Source: JACOTV01 sp964445135 (GTDB lineage Bacteria > Patescibacteriota > Microgenomatia > UBA1406 > GWC2-37-13). Taken from it: a stretch of DNA of 64,000 nt. Position numbers and translations under genes: made by a program. The stretch is from assembly GCA_964445135.1 (NCBI GenBank), contig CAYUJW010000001.1, forward strand, positions 1 to 64,000. Reading direction: 5' to 3'. Below are positions 18,229 to 27,741 of this stretch, piece after piece; the stretch's first letter is position 1, and each line of letters opens with the position of its first letter. A model generated the notes under the pieces. The model did no database searches and had not been told where the DNA came from. It worked only from the letters and a program-made list of their open reading frames with translations.

Positions 18229-20448
18229 TCAATATTCAATGGTCAGCTCAATGCGAGACGCAGCAGGAAGCCACAAAGGAAGAGGTGGAAATTGGGTGAT
18301 TTTTACGTTCTGCGCTTGAAAGGAATTGATCAGATATGACTCTGCCTCTTGAGGGAACTTATGCTCAACACCGCTTTTTACTTCTGCCTGATCATGTCGT
18401 GCGACTGCTTTAATTTTTCCCTGAACTGACACGCGTGCGGTAGGTGACGTCGAGGTATTTTTCTGTATCACAAACTCAAACGTCTCAGGCAACAGCTTTT
18501 TTGAGGAACCCACATCGTCCACAAATATTTTTTCAAAAAACGACAGCGCTTTCTCTCGACTGATTGCAGTGTATGAGATCCCAGATGCCGCTGTGAGGGA
18601 AACCTCAGATTCTTCGTCACCAATGTCTGCCGTATACACCTTCTTACTGAGCGTCGTTTTAGTCATATCTGGGATAACCACCAAATCCGAACTTCCGGTC
18701 TCTTTCAGTTTTTGAGCAGCAAAGTCGGCAGCTTGCTTTTCAATTTGCTCCTCAAGTGTCGCGTAGTCTTCTTCACTCACGACCGTCACTTCCTCTTTTG
18801 TTCCGCCGGTAATCTCACTTTCATTTTTGCCAACAACATCTGATGATGAAACGCCGTCGACCGTAAACTTTGCACCTTGCTTAATATTAAATTCTGTCCC
18901 AATTTTAGAAGCAGTCACTGAGGCTTTGGCAGTACTTGACGTAATACTACTTGCGTCCCCTGAGGCGGACGCCACCTTCACACTGTCATCTAGGGTAAAT
19001 GTAAGCCCATCTGATGTGCTAATTGCCTGACCTTTTTGAAATGAAACCGAGCCAGATGTATCGCTGTTGTAAAGCGTCACTACCCCTTTTGCTCGCTCCC
19101 CAACAAATGTTGCGCCAGTTGCCTTTGTTTTTGCGGTGAAATTACTTGAAACACTTGCTTGCTTGTATTCAAATGTTTGGGGCAAGCGCACAGTTTGTGA
19201 TAATTGCTCTGAAGGAAGCGTCATAGAAATAGTTGCCTTATGAACCGTTACCTCAAAGACGACAGCGAGAAAGATCAAAGCAGCAATGGGTAACAATATC
19301 ATGGCTGGTCGCTTTGCACCACCTTGACTTGAAAATGTTGCTTTCATAGTTGTTGATATAGATTGCATAGTGGAGCGAATTTTTGCAAGAATTGGTGCTG
19401 CAGAAATCGCGCCATGTGCACTTTTATGTGATGGTTCGGATGTATGGAGTGGGGACGCATGATCGCGTCCAAAATCGTGCACTGCAGGAGGCGGCATTGT
19501 GTAGGCAGGCACACTTGGCACCGGTTCATCTTGGTCAATGGGCACATTTTCCCCAACATGAAAACCGAGAGACTCAACGAGCCCATCTTCACTCATATTA
19601 TTTTGCGGCATGTCTGATGCAATGGGCGAAGACTCAGGCACTTCACGCTCAACATGAGGTTGCTGAATTACATTGGGCGCGGCCACCGCACCGGGCGCGG
19701 CCGATACCTGTGGGAACAGCTGATTCGCAAATGCCTGAAGTAATGCTGCCTGCACCATTTCGTATTCATACAATACGACAGCTGGCTTTCCTGAGGCAAA
19801 CAAACCCTCGGTCCATTCGTATTCTTCAATTGCCGAAACGTCTATTGCCGTTGCGTCAGGTGAGTATGCAAGCACCGTTTGAGGTAATACTTGTTTGTGC
19901 TTCAAAGAAGCAAGCGATGTATTGATTGAGCCCAACCAGTCGTCAAGCCGGGCAATTTTGTCATGATGCACCACCGCGTCAGCAACAACCACCATGACCG
20001 ACACGTGCTCTTGTTCAAATTCCAACATAATTGCGTGCCGGGCATCTTGCAAATTGCGTGCACGATAGTTGCGAAGCACTGCCTCATAGCACTCAATAAA
20101 ACCGATGGGCTGTAGGTCCAGATGCTTCGTAATGTCCTTAATTGTTTTTGAAAAGGGCTTATGGAGAACGCGCGTTTGCACTTCAACATGAAAATCGGAG
20201 ACAAACAAGATGAGCTCATTTACCCGCACCTTATGTGTCGTATCCAAGTTGTATAAAGCGTCATCCAGATCGTCAATGAGCCCATCCCAACCTGCATGAA
20301 GACGGAGCTTCTGCGTTCCCAATACTTGCATACCGGTTGCCCCATCCGGTTTGATGTAGAGCACGCGTCCTGAGGACTCACTTACCAGCAGCGCCGCATA
20401 CACAGTATCTGCCTTTTTCTTGAAGAGTGATTTGAGTGAAAAATTCAT
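18229..20448 (-). CDS. PilM-like / single-membrane-span / surface-domain fusion protein
   Basis: This 739-residue protein has three parts. Residues 1-245 look like a cytosolic actin-like (PilM/FtsA-type) domain, by general pattern rather than exact motifs. A Pro-rich linker (about 245-375) leads to one membrane span (about 379-398). The rest (400-739) is beta-rich, Ser/Thr/Lys-rich and contains GVVTLYN followed by S/T-rich repeats, resembling the baseplate-J-like extracytoplasmic domain found in patescibacterial surface proteins. A role in linking the cytoplasm to a surface or pilus structure is inference. It is 27 bp upstream of the sortase. Confidence 0.6.
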   Translation of the reverse strand: MNFSLKSLFKKKADTVYAALLVSESSGRVLYIKPDGATGMQVLGTQKLRLHAGWDGLIDDLDDALYNLDTTHKVRVNELILFVSDFHVEVQTRVLHKPFSKTIKDITKHLDLQPIGFIECYEAVLRNYRARNLQDARHAIMLEFEQEHVSVMVVVADAVVHHDKIARLDDWLGSINTSLASLKHKQVLPQTVLAYSPDATAIDVSAIEEYEWTEGLFASGKPAVVLYEYEMVQAALLQAFANQLFPQVSAAPGAVAAPNVIQQPHVEREVPESSPIASDMPQNNMSEDGLVESLGFHVGENVPIDQDEPVPSVPAYTMPPPAVHDFGRDHASPLHTSEPSHKSAHGAISAAPILAKIRSTMQSISTTMKATFSSQGGAKRPAMILLPIAALIFLAVVFEVTVHKATISMTLPSEQLSQTVRLPQTFEYKQASVSSNFTAKTKATGATFVGERAKGVVTLYNSDTSGSVSFQKGQAISTSDGLTFTLDDSVKVASASGDASSITSSTAKASVTASKIGTEFNIKQGAKFTVDGVSSSDVVGKNESEITGGTKEEVTVVSEEDYATLEEQIEKQAADFAAQKLKETGSSDLVVIPDMTKTTLSKKVYTADIGDEESEVSLTAASGISYTAISREKALSFFEKIFVDDVGSSKKLLPETFEFVIQKNTSTSPTARVSVQGKIKAVARHDQAEVKSGVEHKFPQEAESYLINSFQAQNVKITQFPPLPLWLPAASRIELTIEY

Positions 20449-20485
20449 GATGTATTGAGCAGATTACCTACGTTTCTGTGAGGCA

Positions 20486-22039
20486 TTACTCAGAAATATT
20501 ATATTTATTAAGCACTTGTGACACTCCAGATTGCGCAGTCTTCATGGCGCGAGCATAGTCGACGCCATTTGCCGATTGGGTAACTGCTTGCTCGAGGTAA
20601 CTGACGATTTCGTCGTTGAGCCCCTGATCGTAGGTGCGTGTGACCATTGGCAGGGTGATATACCCGTCATTTTTCGCCTGCAACAGCACTGCGCCATAAA
20701 ACGGATCCGATAAGAGCTTATCTCCAAGATCGCGTCGAGAATACGCCGTTGCAAAAAAGCGAGATTTCTTTTGTAACTCAAAGGTCTTCTGCATTACCTC
20801 AGCACTGCTCATATATTGAAGCAACTTCCAGGCTTCTGGCTGGAATTTACTATAACGAGAGACTCCTTCTACCCAATATGAACTGAGTGAAAGTGGCTTT
20901 GCAGCGCCGGGCAATCCAGGAACCGGCGCAGTCTTCACCTCAAGTTCCGGGTTTTGAGCGCGTATGGTGGCAAGCTCCCACGAAGGGGCAATGATCATGG
21001 CTACTTTTTCTTGAATAAATGCGCTTACAGAATTTGGCATCGCCTCATTCCAAGTGGCATCTGGTTCTTCGGCAAAACGACGATATTCCTCAAGCGCTCC
21101 TGCCGCTTCTGGACTATCGAGATTAGTAAGACGCGCACCATTGAGTGTGAGGAAGAGTCCAAAAATATCTGAAAAATGCTCAATATTCTCAGAAGTTCCA
21201 AGCGCAATGGTCGACAACACAATCGTTCCAGTTGTTGTGTCTTTGATCGTTAAGTCGCCAGCATATGCCACCGTATCAATAAGGGTGGCAGGTGGACTCG
21301 TCTTCCCCGCCTTACGAAGCAACGCATCGTTGTATATCAACACCAATCCATCTGTCATAAGCGGCATGCCCACTAGAGCATTTCCTACTTTCAGATCCTT
21401 GGTGTGGATTGGATAAAAGGTCTCTTCAAATGTTGCCGTATTCATGACGGAAGATGGCATTGGCGAAAGCACTTCCTTCATCTGTGGCACCCAGGTGTTG
21501 TGAAAGCGAAATATATCTGGACCGCCTTGCTGTCGTGCGATAATCTTCTGCAAATAGCTATCTTTGGGATCCATTTTCTGATATTCAACCTTAATCGTAG
21601 GATTTGCTTTTTCAAAATCATCAAGTATTGGCTGCATCACATCAGCATCTTCCCACAATCCCCAATAAATAAGAGTTGCCGATCGGGCTTTTGTGCCAGC
21701 TGAGCGTCCAAAAAGAATCCATAGCAAAAGTATGAAAATCAATATAAAAAAGATGATTGCGCCTCCGATGACCACATACTTCATGCGATTATCACCGCCT
21801 GAGGATTCAACAACTGGCACAAACGGTTGACCGTCACCTACAGCTTCCAAAACGACATCATCTGGAGTTTGTTCAACTTGCATATCAGAGGCTGTTGTAG
21901 CTGGCTCAACTGTTGCGGTAATAGGTGTCTCAACAGGTGTCGAATCAGATGGAGGAGTTGCCGCATCGTAAAGCGGAATCGGGTGCTCGCTGTCAGTTTG
22001 ATTTTGAGCCGGATTTTTATTATCATCCATAGTATTCAT
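20486..22039 (-). CDS. Membrane-anchored family 1 extracellular solute-binding protein without ABC partners
   Basis: Of 517 residues, 1-85 form an acidic, Pro/Thr-rich tail, 88-110 a single membrane span, and the rest a sugar-type (family 1) solute-binding domain (YWGLWEDADVMQPILDDFEK at its start). The topology is type II: tail inside, binding domain outside, with no signal peptidase or lipobox site. No permease or ATPase lies nearby. The ATG at 22039 shares the CATG palindrome with the start of the divergent VanW gene; a second ATG at 22030 is an equally good start. It may act as a receptor or an assembly subunit. Confidence 0.85.
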   Translation of the reverse strand: MNTMDDNKNPAQNQTDSEHPIPLYDAATPPSDSTPVETPITATVEPATTASDMQVEQTPDDVVLEAVGDGQPFVPVVESSGGDNRMKYVVIGGAIIFFILIFILLLWILFGRSAGTKARSATLIYWGLWEDADVMQPILDDFEKANPTIKVEYQKMDPKDSYLQKIIARQQGGPDIFRFHNTWVPQMKEVLSPMPSSVMNTATFEETFYPIHTKDLKVGNALVGMPLMTDGLVLIYNDALLRKAGKTSPPATLIDTVAYAGDLTIKDTTTGTIVLSTIALGTSENIEHFSDIFGLFLTLNGARLTNLDSPEAAGALEEYRRFAEEPDATWNEAMPNSVSAFIQEKVAMIIAPSWELATIRAQNPELEVKTAPVPGLPGAAKPLSLSSYWVEGVSRYSKFQPEAWKLLQYMSSAEVMQKTFELQKKSRFFATAYSRRDLGDKLLSDPFYGAVLLQAKNDGYITLPMVTRTYDQGLNDEIVSYLEQAVTQSANGVDYARAMKTAQSGVSQVLNKYNISE

Positions 22040-23495
22040 GATAGCAAAAAAACAATCAAAAATTCCAATAGGAAGTAATACTCAAGATATCATCCCATCA
22101 AAATCACTTCACCCAGCACTCATTGTGGGACTCGTTGTGTTGGTTATGATTGTTGGCGCAGTGCTTGCTGCCGGCCAATACCTCTATGAGCAGCGTGTGA
22201 GCCTCGCCGATCGCATATACCCTGGGGTACGTATTGAGAATGTTGATGTTGGTGCGCTTACTCCAAGCGCCGCACAAGAAAAACTCCGAAACCACGGTTT
22301 TGACCCATCAACTTCATCAATTACGATCAAATTTCGCGATGAAAAACTTGCCACATTCTCCGCACAAAAACTCGGACTTAAGCTCAATGTGGACACGGCA
22401 GTTGAAGAGGCGTTCATGTATGGTCGGCGGGGAAGTTGGGTAAAAAGTGCAACCGATATGGCCGGCGTGATTTTGGGAAAAAAAGAAGTGACTATCCCAC
22501 TACTACTCACCTACAACACAAATATCATAAAAGAGTACGTTGCTACGCTCGCTACAGAGCATGATGCTGAGGCGCAAAATGCTCTCTTTTCATTTGAAAA
22601 CGGTCGTGTGAGTGCGTTTACTATCGAAAAAAATGGTTCGCGCATCAACCAAGAGAAGGTGATGAGCTCAGTTGAAAAGGAAATCCAGACACTCAAAGAT
22701 CGGCCTCGGGCCATTTCTGTTGTCGCAACCGAAGAAGTGTTGAAGCCAACCGTCACATTAGCTCAGTCGAATAACCTCGGCATTGAGGAGCTGATTGGGG
22801 TTGGTAAATCAGATTACACGCACAGCGCCCCAGAACGTGTACATAACGTCATACACGCCGCAAATCGTTTTAATGGGGTGCTCGTGAAGCCGGGACAAGA
22901 GCTTTCGTTTGTCGACATAATAGGCGATATATCGCAGGCCTCAGGCTATAAAACGGCATATGTCATACAAAACGGGCGTACAGTCTTGGGTGATGGCGGA
23001 GGGGTGTGCCAGGTCTCTACGACGTTATTTCGTGCAGCACTCAATACCGGGCTCCCCATTACCGAACGTCACGCACATGCATATCGCGTCGGTTATTATG
23101 AAAATGACTCAAAGCCAGGTCTTGATGCAACTATTTACACTCCGTCAGTCGACCTTCGTATAAAAAACGATACTCCCGCGCACATTCTCGTTCAAACCAT
23201 CATTGACGAAGATACAAATCAATTATATTTCTACTTGTACGGAAAAAAGGATGGGAGACAGGCCACTGTTGGTGACATTACGGTGTATGACGTGTCACCT
23301 CCTCCTGAGCCGTTATATCAAGATGATCCCAATCTCCCTATTGGTATCACGAAGCAAGTTGATTTTGCTGCATGGGGCGGAAAGTCGCGATACGATTATT
23401 CAGTCACCTATGCCAATGGCGACGTAAAAAAAGAAACATTTTATTCTTCATATAGACCGTGGCAAGCAGTATTCTTAGTCGGAAAGAAGGGATAA
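22038..23495 (+). CDS. VanW family protein with putative peptidoglycan-binding domain
   Basis: A 485-residue protein with an N-terminal membrane anchor (about 27-48). Next is a putative peptidoglycan-binding region similar to PG_binding_4 (about 65-255), and then the VanW domain (about 265-400) with SFVDIIGDISQASGY and GGGVCQVSTTLFRAAL. A short C-terminal beta domain (YDYSVTYANGDVKKETFYS) resembles G5-type endings. VanW function is unknown, though the family occurs in envelope and glycopeptide-resistance contexts. It is divergent from the solute-binding gene; the two ATGs overlap in one CATG. Confidence 0.88.
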   Translation: MIAKKQSKIPIGSNTQDIIPSKSLHPALIVGLVVLVMIVGAVLAAGQYLYEQRVSLADRIYPGVRIENVDVGALTPSAAQEKLRNHGFDPSTSSITIKFRDEKLATFSAQKLGLKLNVDTAVEEAFMYGRRGSWVKSATDMAGVILGKKEVTIPLLLTYNTNIIKEYVATLATEHDAEAQNALFSFENGRVSAFTIEKNGSRINQEKVMSSVEKEIQTLKDRPRAISVVATEEVLKPTVTLAQSNNLGIEELIGVGKSDYTHSAPERVHNVIHAANRFNGVLVKPGQELSFVDIIGDISQASGYKTAYVIQNGRTVLGDGGGVCQVSTTLFRAALNTGLPITERHAHAYRVGYYENDSKPGLDATIYTPSVDLRIKNDTPAHILVQTIIDEDTNQLYFYLYGKKDGRQATVGDITVYDVSPPPEPLYQDDPNLPIGITKQVDFAAWGGKSRYDYSVTYANGDVKKETFYSSYRPWQAVFLVGKKG

Positions 23496-23549
23496 GATAC
23501 GAGCGCAGACTGCTGACCTTTTTATTCTTAAATGCGCAGTTGCCTGCCG

Positions 23550-24143
23550 CTATCGAAACAGCCGAGGGCGACCAAGTTTGTAGTTTGGATTTTTATGCTT
23601 ACGCTCTCCAATGACCTTGGCGGGCACGCCGCCGACAACGGAGTATGCGGGCACATCTTTGGTAACCACGGCCCCCGCCGCAACAATGGCACCCTCACCA
23701 ATTGTCACGCCTGGCAGAATGATTGCGCGTGGCCCAATAAACACATAGTCCCCAATGTGCACCGGTTTAGTGACAGCCTTAAAAAAGGGGTCGTGAATAT
23801 CGTGCTGCGAGTTATAGATCATTACCTCTGAGGCCAGCGCAACGTGATTGCCGATCCTCAACACATCACGACCATCCAATGTCACGCGCTCACCAATAAT
23901 TGTGTCGTCACCGATGCGTATATGCTTGGGATCATAAAATGTAGCTCCCATGTGAATTGTTGACCCTTTCCCCATTCGAATACCTGCCGCTTTATGTGCT
24001 GCTTTGCGCACAGTGTGTGAGGGCACTTTGCCTGCCAGATGTAGCAATGCAACGTCTGCCTCTTGAACCACCGCTTTCAGTCGGCCACTTACTTTTGACA
24101 AAACTTGAGAAATGGTAAGTGTGTTGCCGTGCGAATCTTTCAT
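23550..24143 (-). CDS. Left-handed beta-helix (hexapeptide) O-acetyltransferase
   Basis: A 197-residue acyltransferase with several hexapeptide repeats ([15 protein letters not shown], then [19 protein letters not shown]) and the characteristic end [20 protein letters not shown]. The family uses acetyl-CoA to acetylate sugars in surface polysaccharide. The start at 24143 (MKDSHGN) is chosen because a TATACT box lies about 10 bases upstream; an ATG 30 bases earlier is an alternative. It is the last gene after two glycosyltransferases in the same direction, which supports a glycan-modifying job. Confidence 0.88.
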   Translation of the reverse strand: MKDSHGNTLTISQVLSKVSGRLKAVVQEADVALLHLAGKVPSHTVRKAAHKAAGIRMGKGSTIHMGATFYDPKHIRIGDDTIIGERVTLDGRDVLRIGNHVALASEVMIYNSQHDIHDPFFKAVTKPVHIGDYVFIGPRAIILPGVTIGEGAIVAAGAVVTKDVPAYSVVGGVPAKVIGERKHKNPNYKLGRPRLFR

Positions 24144-24184
24144 ATTTTTATAGTATACCGATAACACATACAAAAACGTGGCGA

Positions 24185-25321
24185 CTATTTTCCATGAGGG
24201 CTTTCAAGCGCCTTAAAGTATAGGTCAAAAGTCTGCTGTGCCATTGTCTCAAACGAATATGTGGTTGCCGCTTTTTTCTCCGCTTGCACCTGGCCCTTGA
24301 GAAACGTGCTCAGCACTCGCTTCATATCTTCCACATCTTTTGGATTAAACGGGACAAAACTTCCCGCAAAAAGCTCTTGAAACACCGGTATGTCTGAAGC
24401 AATAATTGGAGTTTTGAACGCCTGCGCCTCGGCAAGAGTTAGTCCAAAACCTTCAGCCAAGCTTGGGTGTACCAACGCGCGGGCATGAGTGTAAAGATAT
24501 ACCAAGTCGCCATCAGTGGCATCATGGATAAAATGCACTCGATCATTCAATTCACCACTCGCGGCGCGAAGCTTTGATTTGATGCGCCGCGCAAACATAT
24601 CGTCTGGCCCAACAAGCACAAGGTTGATCTGCAAACAAATTGGCGCCCAACTCTCAATCAAGTTCTCAATATTTTTATGCGGATAAAAGTTGCCGACATA
24701 TAAAAAGTATGGTGCTCGTATTGTTTTCTCAAGTCGCAATTGGGGTTTTGTGCCCAACAAAAGCATGTTTTGCCCTTCATAAATAGGAATGATCTTGTCA
24801 GTTAGTCGTGGCGAGAATACAGAAATGATTTCATTTTTCACCGATTGAGAGGGGGTGATTACGTAGCGGGCTCGTGAAACTGCCTGACGTAATACCTGGT
24901 AGAGTACTTTATGCTTAATTTCATATATACTTGCTCGCTGAGTAGACGCAGCTCCTGTTTTAAACAACAACGGAGTCAAATCATGAATGGTTGAAATATA
25001 CGGACGTAAGTACGCGATGGGGAAGCTGAAGTACGTAAAATGCATAAGATCAAGATTTGCCTGTTGAATTCGACGCAAGAAAGTTGTCTGCTCAGACACG
25101 GTATGCCATCGCTCGTTGGCAATTTTATACGCAAGATGTGGGTACAATTTTTGAAAAAGCGCAACGTCTTCATCTCTCACAAAACACACAACTTCAGCAC
25201 GTGGACTGAGGTACTGCTCGCTATAGGAAAGGAGATTGCGAATGTAGACTCCAACCCCGGTTTGCGTCAGCAGGCGCGCATCTATTCCGATGCGAGGGTT
25301 TGAAGGATTTGATGTCTTCAT
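24185..25321 (-). CDS. Glycosyltransferase family 4 (GT-B fold)
   Basis: The 378-residue protein has the GT-B two-domain pattern. The N-terminal domain begins [22 protein letters not shown] and the C-terminal nucleotide-sugar domain has [19 protein letters not shown] and [25 protein letters not shown], the EX7E-type motif of GT4. It retains or transfers an unknown sugar, probably mannose- or rhamnose-like. Its ATG overlaps the stop codon of the upstream GT2 gene (ATGA), so the two are translationally coupled. Confidence 0.92.
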   Translation of the reverse strand: MKTSNPSNPRIGIDARLLTQTGVGVYIRNLLSYSEQYLSPRAEVVCFVRDEDVALFQKLYPHLAYKIANERWHTVSEQTTFLRRIQQANLDLMHFTYFSFPIAYLRPYISTIHDLTPLLFKTGAASTQRASIYEIKHKVLYQVLRQAVSRARYVITPSQSVKNEIISVFSPRLTDKIIPIYEGQNMLLLGTKPQLRLEKTIRAPYFLYVGNFYPHKNIENLIESWAPICLQINLVLVGPDDMFARRIKSKLRAASGELNDRVHFIHDATDGDLVYLYTHARALVHPSLAEGFGLTLAEAQAFKTPIIASDIPVFQELFAGSFVPFNPKDVEDMKRVLSTFLKGQVQAEKKAATTYSFETMAQQTFDLYFKALESPHGK

Positions 25322-26214
25322 GAGTTTGGCTGCCCTTGAGGCTTGGCGAGCTTATAATCGATGGCTTTATAAATCAGCTGATTCAAAAACGTTGGATACA
25401 ATTCTTCATAGTGTTTTTGATAAAAAATCTTCATCGCTTGATAAAAGTGCTGGCGCGTATTTTGACTCATATCCGTGCGCTGCATACCACTTTGCCCCTT
25501 CAGGTGCGTGATGCTTTGCTCCGGACGATACCAGATACTCTTTCCCATTTTGTGGATACGATATGCCAAATCAATATCCTCACCATACATAAAAAATTGT
25601 TCATCAAATCCACCGGCCGCATCAAAAACTACTTTTTTCATGAGGAAAAACGCACCACTTGGCGTATCAATTTGATGCGCCTCATCAAGCGGTAAGTGCG
25701 TTAGGTGGTAACCGCCAAATAGGGGTTTTAGGGAGGGCACATTATTGGTAAGCTTTTCAAGCCCGCTCATATAACAAAATGAGCGCCAGGGAGTCGGAAA
25801 TCCACGATGACATGCCGGATCAATACTCCCGTCTGAGAGCAACAGCTTGACCGTTAATCCTCCAAAGTCAGTTTGCTCGCGGGCAAACGCGATCAGCTTG
25901 TCAAAATGAACATTGTCTACGATAGTGTCTGAGTTTAACAGCAATATAAACTCGCCGGTCGAGCGCGCAATTGCAATATTGTTTGCGGCACCAAACCCAA
26001 CATTCACATTATTTTCCAATATTGTGATGGGGAACTGCTCGCCTTTTACGTACTCAGTAAGCTTTGCCAAACTGTCATCGGTTGATGCGTTATCGACCAC
26101 AATAATTTCCCATTTTAAAAGCGATGCTTCAAGAGCCAAGGCAGCGGTATTTACGCTTTGAATGGTTAATTCACTCGTGTTATATGACGCAATGATGACT
26201 GATATATCGACCAT
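25318..26214 (-). CDS. Glycosyltransferase family 2 (rhamnosyltransferase-like)
   Basis: A 298-residue GT-A enzyme. The N-terminus has VIIASYNTSELTIQSV, then VVDNASTDDS, the DXD-like LLLNSDT, and the distal acidic motif FFMYGEDIDLAYRIHKMG typical of rhamnosyl- and wall-polymer GT2 proteins. There is no membrane segment. A TATAAT box (26222-26227, reverse) stands 7 bases before the ATG, so the transcript for this three-gene glycan operon would start here. The stop codon overlaps the GT4 start. Confidence 0.92.
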   Translation of the reverse strand: MVDISVIIASYNTSELTIQSVNTAALALEASLLKWEIIVVDNASTDDSLAKLTEYVKGEQFPITILENNVNVGFGAANNIAIARSTGEFILLLNSDTIVDNVHFDKLIAFAREQTDFGGLTVKLLLSDGSIDPACHRGFPTPWRSFCYMSGLEKLTNNVPSLKPLFGGYHLTHLPLDEAHQIDTPSGAFFLMKKVVFDAAGGFDEQFFMYGEDIDLAYRIHKMGKSIWYRPEQSITHLKGQSGMQRTDMSQNTRQHFYQAMKIFYQKHYEELYPTFLNQLIYKAIDYKLAKPQGQPNS

Positions 26215-26276
26215 AGCTTACATTATATAGAAGCTTCGGCGTAAGTAGGGGGGGTATTTTACACAAAATGTGCAGC

Positions 26277-26729
26277 TTATCGCTTTGGTGACTGTTTTTG
26301 TCGGCGAGACTTACCTCCGGTACCTGGCATGCGTCGTTCACGCGTACGAGGATCTCGGGACAATAAGCCTTCTTTTTTAAGAATTGGCCGATGTGTTTCT
26401 TTATCTGTTTTTTCAATTGCTCGGGCAATTCCCAAGATTGCTGCTTCAAGCTGTCCGACATGACCTCCACCTGCCAAACGGATACTCACGACGAATCGCT
26501 CGTCATTTCCCGTTAAAAGCAATGGCTTGAGCAATACGGCCTTTTCTGCGGCATGTGAATAGACTTCTTCAAGAGGTTTATTATTTACCACAACACTTCC
26601 CTTTTTGTATTTTTTTGCATCAATTGTGGCTAATCCGTCTTTTGCAACAAGATATAGTCGAACGCGTGCGACTGACTCTCGTCGTCGACCAACTGCTTCA
26701 TAATATTGGAGTTGTTTTTCTTTTACCAT
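26277..26729 (-). CDS. rpsI: 30S ribosomal protein S9
   Basis: The 150-residue protein has the S9 pattern: YYEAVGRRRESVARVRLY near the start, RLAGGGHVGQLEAAILGIARA in the middle and the basic tail ending KSRRQKQSPKR, whose terminal KR contacts the P-site tRNA. It is the last gene of the rpoA-rplQ-rplM-rpsI series, 40 bp after rplM. The N-terminus is about 15 residues longer than in E. coli. Confidence 0.97.
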   Translation of the reverse strand: MVKEKQLQYYEAVGRRRESVARVRLYLVAKDGLATIDAKKYKKGSVVVNNKPLEEVYSHAAEKAVLLKPLLLTGNDERFVVSIRLAGGGHVGQLEAAILGIARAIEKTDKETHRPILKKEGLLSRDPRTRERRMPGTGGKSRRQKQSPKR

Positions 26730-26769
26730 ATGCTATTTTTTTCTCTTGTTACGTAAAACGGATTAATAA

Positions 26770-27198
26770 TTATGCGACTTCTTGATTGTGAGGATGATCT
26801 GCCCCAACATATACATGCAAACGTGTCATGCGAACATCACGTAGTTTGTTTTTTGGCAACATACGACTTACTGCTTCTTGCATGAGCCAAGCAGGATTTT
26901 TTTCAAACACTTGACGAGCTGTTCGCTCTTTCAATCCGCCTGGATATCCTGAGTAGCTCGTATATGTTTTTTGATCCCATTTTCGACCAGTCAAAATGGT
27001 CTTGCTCATGTTAACGACCACAACATGATCACCCAAATCTAGATACGGCACATAAGTGCTTTTGTGTTTGCCCTGAAGCAATGTCGCAACACTTGTTGCA
27101 ATGCGACCAAGTGGCTGACCTGCTGCATCAATAACGTGCCATTTGACTTCAATGTCTTGGGCTTTTTGTGGTTTGGTACTTGTGGTTCGTTTTAACAT
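26770..27198 (-). CDS. rplM: 50S ribosomal protein L13
   Basis: The 142 residues contain the L13 signatures WHVIDAAGQPLGRIATSVA, GDHVVVVNMSKTILTGRKWDQK and the C-terminal VYVGADHPHNQEV. L13 is an early assembly protein of the 50S subunit. It precedes rpsI as in most bacteria, and follows rplQ by 23 bp. Confidence 0.97.
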   Translation of the reverse strand: MLKRTTSTKPQKAQDIEVKWHVIDAAGQPLGRIATSVATLLQGKHKSTYVPYLDLGDHVVVVNMSKTILTGRKWDQKTYTSYSGYPGGLKERTARQVFEKNPAWLMQEAVSRMLPKNKLRDVRMTRLHVYVGADHPHNQEVA

Positions 27199-27221
27199 AA
27201 GTTATCTATCTTGACTATTAT

Positions 27222-27713
27222 TTATTTCTCAACTGCTTCACTTTTTGTCTTTTTTGCAGCTGGCTTTTTTGCTTTTTCCTTGACATCTTTAACAGGCGCT
27301 TTCACATCTGCATCTTTGGCTTTTACGGTCTTTGCCGCTTTTTCTGGCTTTTTGAGCACAACGGATTCAATCCATGAAACTTTGACCATCATCGTTCCAT
27401 CATTCACCCGTCGTCCTAATCGTTCATGAGTGGTATACCCACTATCACGTGAAGCTAATGTGCCCACTGCCTTTTCAAGCATAAGAACCATTTCTTCATC
27501 ACCAAATGCACGAAGCAACATGTTGTGCGAAGCCGTAGTTGCTCGCTTTGCCAAACTTACCGCACGATCAACATGTGTCTTTAGATACTTGGCTTTTGTA
27601 ATGGTTGTGGTTATATGACCATGCGTCATAAAGTTAACCAAAAGTTTACGACGCAATGCCTGATTGGCATCTTGCCCAAACCCAAATTTTTTTCCTGTTT
27701 GCTGATGTCTCAT
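27222..27713 (-). CDS. rplQ: 50S ribosomal protein L17 with Lys/Ala-rich tail
   Basis: The core (residues 1-115) begins MRHQQTGKKFGFGQDANQAL and ends RLGRRVNDGTMMVKVSWIE, the standard L17. The start at 27713 is the conserved N-terminus; the longer frame to 27803 would run into rpoA and is rejected. About 45 extra C-terminal residues are almost all Lys, Ala, Val and Asp, and probably disordered and rRNA-binding. A similar tail is found on L22 in this window. It begins 28 bp after the rpoA stop. Confidence 0.95.
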   Translation of the reverse strand: MRHQQTGKKFGFGQDANQALRRKLLVNFMTHGHITTTITKAKYLKTHVDRAVSLAKRATTASHNMLLRAFGDEEMVLMLEKAVGTLASRDSGYTTHERLGRRVNDGTMMVKVSWIESVVLKKPEKAAKTVKAKDADVKAPVKDVKEKAKKPAAKKTKSEAVEK

Positions 27714-27741
27714 AACGTTTTTTTTGCTGTAACAGCTAGAA

